Assembly (NCBI GenBank): GCA_003242645.1
Contig: QGVC01000102.1
Coordinates: forward strand, 1 to 10,520
Source of the DNA: Pseudomonadota bacterium
Lineage (GTDB): Bacteria; Pseudomonadota; Alphaproteobacteria; Rhizobiales; Hyphomicrobiaceae
Reading direction: 5' to 3'
Length of the DNA: 10,520 nt
The position numbers and the translations under genes are program-made. A model generated the notes under the pieces. It had not been told where the DNA came from. It ran no database searches and was given only the letters and a program-made list of their open reading frames with translations. Position 1 is the first letter of the stretch. Every line of letters starts with the position of its first letter. Positions 6,490-10,520 of this stretch are shown piece after piece.

Positions 6490-6610
6490 GGCAGCCAGCC
6501 CTCGAGTGACAGCTCGTTCTCGCGCCTGCTTTTTCTGCCGCGCCGCATACCGCACGCCCCGACCCATGTCCAGTCGGAGGATTGGCGCGGCAGACCAGCA
6601 ACATCCTTAA

Positions 6611-6625
6611 TGCCGGAAATCGGCA
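6611..6625. repeat. Inverted repeat TGCCG-N5-CGGCA
   Basis: Perfect 5-bp arms around gaaat, with a T-run at 6632-6636 on the plus strand. It sits upstream of NDUFA12 and could be part of its promoter region or a weak plus-strand terminator. Confidence 0.35.
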
Positions 6626-6713
6626 AATGACTTTTTCCTCCGGGGGTGACTGCTGAAGCTCCCTCTTAGAGGGGCAGGGTGATGGGAGTCCCCCTTGACG
6701 CTTGGCGCACAGG

Positions 6714-6732
6714 CAAAATCGCGGCGATTTTG
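6714..6732. repeat. 8-bp inverted repeat CAAAATCG / CGATTTTG
   Basis: Perfect 8-bp arms separated by cgg. As RNA it would form a tight hairpin; as DNA it is a near-continuous palindrome that a dimeric regulator could bind. No T-run follows on either side, so it is not a typical terminator. Confidence 0.5.
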
Positions 6733-6804
6733 GGGCACCTATTCCCTGCTCGATCCACCGGATTTCCACCAGATGCCCACCAGTCTACTACATCTAGGGG
6801 CTCT

Positions 6805-6823
6805 TTGTATCTACTCCATACAA
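6805..6823. promoter_or_regulatory. Operator-like palindrome TTGTAT-N7-ATACAA
   Basis: Perfect 6-bp arms with a 7-base spacer, AT-rich in an otherwise GC-rich region. The 19-bp size and dyad are typical of sites for dimeric regulators. It does not match the NrdR box consensus as I know it. Its place 350 bases before nrdJ makes the target gene uncertain. Confidence 0.35.
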
Positions 6824-6928
6824 GATCGCGAATCACTTAGCTTTCCCCTTGCCGCCCGAGAGCAGGGCCTCGCTGGTGGAGGGACGCTGGCCCGGCGGGC
6901 TGCTTTATCCGGCGGCACCAACAGAGTT

Positions 6929-6984
6929 CGTCTGCCGCGGGGGGTAGACGGCAGATGTGACTGCGGCACCCCGCTTGGCCGCAG
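6929..6984 (+). other. Two tandem hairpins in the nrdJ leader
   Basis: The first stem pairs TCTGCCG (6931-6937) with CGGCAGA (6949-6955), extended by a G-T and a C-G pair to 6929-6957, with an 11-base loop. Three bases later CTGCGGC (6961-6967) pairs with GCCGCAG (6978-6984) around a 10-base loop. A T-run (6996-7000) follows 11 bases further on. This is consistent with a structured leader, an attenuator or the end of a small RNA; GC-rich DNA also gives such stems by chance. Confidence 0.4.
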
Positions 6985-7170
6985 GAGTTTCGCGTCTTTT
7001 TCCGAGTTCGTTCGAGTGAGCTGAGCCTGGTCGTACCGGGCCCGCACGGGATTCCACACCGGGCGGAGGGGTTTGAGTCACTCTGCCGCGAGCGCGGCGC
7101 GTCTAACGAAACACTCGCCGTGCGGTTCATGCGAGCCGCAGCGGCACCAAGAGAAGATATTGGGGGCCTT

Positions 7171-10100
7171 ATGAAAATAACGCGGCGCTTCACTCAAGCC
7201 GGCCGGTCACCTTACGAGTCGATCCCATTCCGTCGTGCCAACAGCGAGATCAAGAACCCAGACGGTTCGGTCGTCTTCCGTCTCGAAGGCTTCATGGTGC
7301 CCGAGCACTGGAGCCAGGTCGCGGCCGACATTCTGGCGCAGAAGTACTTCCGCAAGGCCGGCGTGCCGCGGCGCCTGAAGCGCGTCGAGGAAACTCAGGT
7401 CCCGTCATGGCTCTGGCGGTCCGTGCCGGATGAGGCCGCGCTCGCTGAGCTGCCCGAGAATGAGCGTTACGGTGGCGAGACGGACGCGCGGCAGGTCTTC
7501 GATCGGCTTGCCGGCACGTGGACCTACTGGGGCTGGAAAGGCGGCTACTTCACCACTGAGGACGACGCCCGCGCCTTCTTCGACGAGCTCCGCTACATGC
7601 TGGCCATGCAAATGGCCGCGCCGAACAGCCCGCAGTGGTTCAACACGGGCCTGCATTGGGCCTATGGCATCGACGGGCCGAGCCAGGGGCACTACTACGT
7701 CGACCACGAGACCGGCCGGCTGATGCAGTCGACCTCGGCCTACGAGCATCCGCAGCCGCACGCGTGCTTCATTCAGTCCATCGAGGACGATCTCGTGAAC
7801 GAGAACGGGATCATGGACCTTTGGGTACGCGAGGCGCGGCTCTTCAAATACGGCTCGGGCACGGGCACCAACTTCTCCAAGCTGCGCGGGGCGAATGAGC
7901 CATTGTCCGGCGGCGGACGGTCCTCCGGTCTCATGAGCTTCCTCAAGATCGGCGATCGCGCGGCCGGCGCCATCAAGTCGGGCGGCACCACGCGGCGCGC
8001 TGCCAAGATGGTCGTGGTCGACGTCGACCACCCGGACATCGAGGAGTTCATCAACTGGAAGGTCCGCGAGGAGCAGAAGGTCGCCGCTCTCGTCACCGGC
8101 TCCAAGATCTGCCAGAAGCGGCTCAAGGCCATTATGAAGGCCTGCGTAAACTGCGAGGCCGAGGGTGACGCCTGCTTCGATCCCGCGAAGAACCCGGCGC
8201 TGAAGCGCGCCATCAAGGAGGCACGGCGCGACCAGGTGCCGGCGAGCTACATCGCCCGCGTGATCCAGTTCGCGCGCCAGGGCTTCAAGGACATTGATTT
8301 CGAGACTTACGACACCGATTGGGACAGCGAGGCCTACCTTACGGTTTCAGGCCAAAACTCCAACAACTCTGTCCGTGTGACCGATGAGTTCCTCCGCGCC
8401 GTGCTGGAGGATAAGGAGTGGGCCCTTACGGCGCGCACAACGGGCGAGGTCGTGAAAACCGTCAGAGCCCGCGACCTGTGGGACCAGATCGGCTACGCCG
8501 CGTGGGCCTGCGCCGACCCGGGCATCCAGTTCCACACCACCATCAACGATTGGCACACCTGCCCGCAGTCCGGCCCGATCCGCGCGTCCAATCCGTGCTC
8601 GGAGTACATGTTCCTCGACGACACCGCCTGCAACCTGGCGTCGCTCAACTTGATGATGTTCCGGGCACCGAATGCCGACGTAAAACGCGGCGTTCTCTTC
8701 GACACCGACTCGTTCGAGCACGCCTGCCGCCTCTGGACCATCGTGCTCGAGATCTCCGTGCTGATGGCTCAATTCCCGAGCCGGAAGATCGCGGAGCTTT
8801 CCTACCGCTACCGCACGCTGGGCCTGGGCTTCGCCAACATCGGCGGCTTCCTTATGGCGTCGGGCATTCCTTACGACTCGCCCGAGGGGCGCGCCATCTG
8901 CGGTGCGATCGCGGCGATCATGACGGGCGTCGCCTATGCGACGTCAGCGGAGATGGCGAGGGAGCTCGGGCCTTTCCCCGGCTACTTCAAGAACGCCGAC
9001 GACATGCTGCGCGTGATCCGCAACCACCGCCGCGCGGCCTACGGCGAGAAGGATGGCTACGAGCGGCTTTCGACGCTGCCGGTGCCGCTGGACCATGCCT
9101 CTTGCCCGGATGCCGGGTTGATCGAAGCCGCGAAACGGGCCTGGGATCGGGCGCTGGCGCTGGGTGAGGCGCACGGCTATCGCAATGCCCAGGCGACCGT
9201 CATTGCGCCGACGGGCACCATCGGCCTGGTGATGGATTGCGACACCACGGGCATCGAGCCGGACTTCGCCCTGGTGAAGTTCAAGAAGCTGGCGGGCGGC
9301 GGATACTTCAAGATCATCAACCGCTCGGTCCCGTTGGCCCTGCGCGCGCTCGGCTACAGTGAGACTGAGATCGCGGAGATCGAAGCCTACGCGGTCGGCC
9401 ACGGATCACTGCGCAACGCTCCGGCCATCAACCACGCGACGCTGAAAGCGAAGGGCTTCACGGACGAGGCCTTGCAGAAGATCGAAGAGGCACTTGCGAC
9501 GGCATTCGACATCAAGTTCGTCTTCAACCGCTGGACGTTGGGCGACAAGTTCCTGACGGAAACGCTCAAGATTCCGGCTGAAAAGCTCAACGAGCCCAAC
9601 TTCGATCTGCTCACGCACCTCGGCTTCTCGAAGAAGGACATCGAGGCCGCGAATGAGTACGCCTGCGGGGCCATGACGCTGGAAGGCGCGCCGCATCTGA
9701 AGCCGGAGCATTTGCCGGTCTTCGATTGCGCCAACCCGTGCGGGCGTCGCGGCAAGCGGTTCCTGTCGGTGGAGAGCCACATCCGCATGATGGCGGCGGC
9801 GCAGCCGTTCATCTCGGGCGCGATCTCCAAGACCATCAACATGCCGAACGATGCGACGGTCGAGGACTGCAAGCAGGCCTACCTGCTGTCATGGCGGCTG
9901 GGTCTCAAGGCGAACGCGCTCTACCGCGACGGCTCGAAGTTGTCGCAACCGCTCAATGCCCAGCTTCTCGGCGACGATACCGACGAGCAGGAGGAGGTCG
10001 CCGAGCAGCTCACCTCCGACAAGCCGATGGCAGCGCGCTCGCAGGTGGTGGCTGAGCGGATCGTCGAGCGGGTCGTCGAGCGTGCCCGTGGGCGCGAGAA

Positions 10101-10520
10101 GCTGCCGGCGCGGCGCAAGGGCTACACGCAAAAGGCGATCGTGGGCGGGCACAAGGTCTACCTGCGCACGGGCGAGTACGAGGATGGCCGTCTCGGCGAA
10201 ATCTTCATCGACATGCACAAGGAGGGCGCTGCCTTCCGGTCGCTGATGAACAACTTCGCCATCGCGGTGAGCCTTGGGTTGCAGTACGGCGTGCCGCTGG
10301 AGGAGTACGTGGAGGCCTTCACCTTCACGCGTTTCGAGCCGGCCGGCATCGTGCAGGGCAACGAGGCGATCAAGAACGCCACCTCGATCCTCGACTACAT
10401 CTTCCGTGAGCTGGCGGTTTCCTATCTCGGCCGTCACGACCTCGCTCACGTCGATCCGGCGGAAATCGTCGGTGCCACCGCGCTGGGCTCGTCGGACCAG
10501 CAGTTGGAGCAGCATGGCCA
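7171..10520 (+). CDS. nrdJ: Adenosylcobalamin-dependent ribonucleotide reductase, class II (3' end outside window)
   Basis: Reduces ribonucleotides to deoxyribonucleotides with a thiyl radical made from adenosylcobalamin, independent of oxygen. The frame is open from ATG 7171 to the window edge: 1116 full codons of a long-form NrdJ (about 1200-1250 residues in relatives), so the C-terminal end is missing. Visible features: the N-terminus with [29 protein letters not shown] with redox Cys199; [20 protein letters not shown] at 474-478 with the radical Cys476, Asn474 and Glu478; Cys487 (ACNLASLNL), the likely partner of Cys199; and PTGTIG at 680-685. FDCANPCG and [12 protein letters not shown] follow. 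Residues about 990-1055 resemble the TSCPD domain, ending near [16 protein letters not shown]. An insertion near 310-370 holds four cysteines. GGGGG before the start is a poor ribosome binding site. A four-base-periodic [15 protein letters not shown] linker precedes the TSCPD-like part. Confidence 0.97.
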   Translation, partial: MKITRRFTQAGRSPYESIPFRRANSEIKNPDGSVVFRLEGFMVPEHWSQVAADILAQKYFRKAGVPRRLKRVEETQVPSWLWRSVPDEAALAELPENERYGGETDARQVFDRLAGTWTYWGWKGGYFTTEDDARAFFDELRYMLAMQMAAPNSPQWFNTGLHWAYGIDGPSQGHYYVDHETGRLMQSTSAYEHPQPHACFIQSIEDDLVNENGIMDLWVREARLFKYGSGTGTNFSKLRGANEPLSGGGRSSGLMSFLKIGDRAAGAIKSGGTTRRAAKMVVVDVDHPDIEEFINWKVREEQKVAALVTGSKICQKRLKAIMKACVNCEAEGDACFDPAKNPALKRAIKEARRDQVPASYIARVIQFARQGFKDIDFETYDTDWDSEAYLTVSGQNSNNSVRVTDEFLRAVLEDKEWALTARTTGEVVKTVRARDLWDQIGYAAWACADPGIQFHTTINDWHTCPQSGPIRASNPCSEYMFLDDTACNLASLNLMMFRAPNADVKRGVLFDTDSFEHACRLWTIVLEISVLMAQFPSRKIAELSYRYRTLGLGFANIGGFLMASGIPYDSPEGRAICGAIAAIMTGVAYATSAEMARELGPFPGYFKNADDMLRVIRNHRRAAYGEKDGYERLSTLPVPLDHASCPDAGLIEAAKRAWDRALALGEAHGYRNAQATVIAPTGTIGLVMDCDTTGIEPDFALVKFKKLAGGGYFKIINRSVPLALRALGYSETEIAEIEAYAVGHGSLRNAPAINHATLKAKGFTDEALQKIEEALATAFDIKFVFNRWTLGDKFLTETLKIPAEKLNEPNFDLLTHLGFSKKDIEAANEYACGAMTLEGAPHLKPEHLPVFDCANPCGRRGKRFLSVESHIRMMAAAQPFISGAISKTINMPNDATVEDCKQAYLLSWRLGLKANALYRDGSKLSQPLNAQLLGDDTDEQEEVAEQLTSDKPMAARSQVVAERIVERVVERARGREKLPARRKGYTQKAIVGGHKVYLRTGEYEDGRLGEIFIDMHKEGAAFRSLMNNFAIAVSLGLQYGVPLEEYVEAFTFTRFEPAGIVQGNEAIKNATSILDYIFRELAVSYLGRHDLAHVDPAEIVGATALGSSDQQLEQHG

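Larger units (their letters stand above)
6490..7170. promoter_or_regulatory. 680-bp divergent intergenic region, NDUFA12 / nrdJ
   Basis: No ORF here on either strand resembles a known family. The region should hold promoters for NDUFA12 (minus) and nrdJ (plus). I see several inverted repeats: TGCCG-N5-CGGCA (6611-6625), CCCTC-N3-GAGGG (6661-6673), CAAAATCG-N3-CGATTTTG (6714-6732), TTGTAT-N7-ATACAA (6805-6823), a 9-bp stem at 6929-6957 and a 7-bp stem at 6961-6984, followed by a T-run at 6996-7000. No cobalamin riboswitch core, tRNA, RNase P RNA or tmRNA pattern was recognised. An untranslated leader or a small RNA gene is possible. Confidence 0.55.

Noticed and set aside
6490..6567. 26-residue N-terminal extension of the NDUFA12 homologue from ATG 6567
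   Set aside because: The extension is Arg/Ala-rich without family similarity, which begins at MGMLKEIF; ATG 6489 has a GAGGG upstream.
6700..6720. GEMM (c-di-GMP riboswitch) like string gcgcacaggcaaaa
   Set aside because: The two stems and the tetraloop-receptor pattern that define the class are absent; a short chance match.
6695..7024. 109-residue open frame upstream of nrdJ
   Set aside because: No family resemblance, no ribosome binding site that convinces, and it crosses two strong inverted repeats; kept as intergenic.
7035..7075. Cobalamin-riboswitch-like text on the minus strand (cggtgtggaatcccgtgcggg)
   Set aside because: Only a fragment resembles the B12 box region; the surrounding conserved elements are missing, and it points away from nrdJ.
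7080..7150. Group II intron domain V-like text (gagc ... cgtgcggttc) before nrdJ
   Set aside because: The 5' and 3' arms cannot form the required 34-base domain V helix with the AGC triad and two-base bulge, and no reverse transcriptase or other intron domains are present.
8418..9167. 249-residue plus-strand open frame within nrdJ
   Set aside because: It is an out-of-frame shadow of nrdJ with Arg/Gly/Pro-rich low-complexity composition.

Overview
The window looks like chromosomal DNA from a GC-rich alphaproteobacterium, most likely of the order Hyphomicrobiales (Rhizobiales). The evidence is the mix of families typical of that group: an alphaproteobacterial PBP1A-type transglycosylase/transpeptidase, DUF1214, DUF1254, DUF1491, DUF2155, a bacterial homologue of the mitochondrial complex I subunit NDUFA12, a stand-alone SufE, and a long B12-dependent ribonucleotide reductase NrdJ. 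I see no transposase, integrase, phage gene, CRISPR array, tRNA or rRNA. Family assignments rest on motifs read by eye; no database search was possible.

Layout. (1) 1-3364, plus strand: a bifunctional penicillin-binding protein whose extreme 5' end appears frameshifted, followed after 2 bases by a DUF1214 protein, which overlaps a DUF1254 protein by an ATGA junction. This looks like one envelope-related operon. (2) 3377-4788, minus strand: a membrane-anchored protein with two peptidoglycan-binding domains, then a DUF1491 protein, then a possible 63-residue small protein. (3) 5003-5455, plus strand: SufE, diverging from the peptidoglycan-binding gene across about 210 bp. (4) 5470-6489, minus strand: an NDUFA12-type complex I assembly/accessory protein followed by a secreted DUF2155 protein, converging on sufE. 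(5) 6490-7170: about 680 bp with no gene I can support. It holds several inverted repeats and is the divergent control region between NDUFA12 and nrdJ. (6) 7171 to the window end, plus strand: nrdJ, 1116 complete codons, cut by the window edge before its C-terminus.

Together these are mostly core functions: peptidoglycan synthesis and attachment, Fe-S sulfur transfer, respiratory complex I, and deoxynucleotide synthesis. The least explained parts are the PBP1A-DUF1214-DUF1254 operon with split DUF domains, the small ORF at 3377-3568, the frameshifted start of the PBP gene, and the structured leader of nrdJ. I found no clear evidence of a new defence or mobile system.
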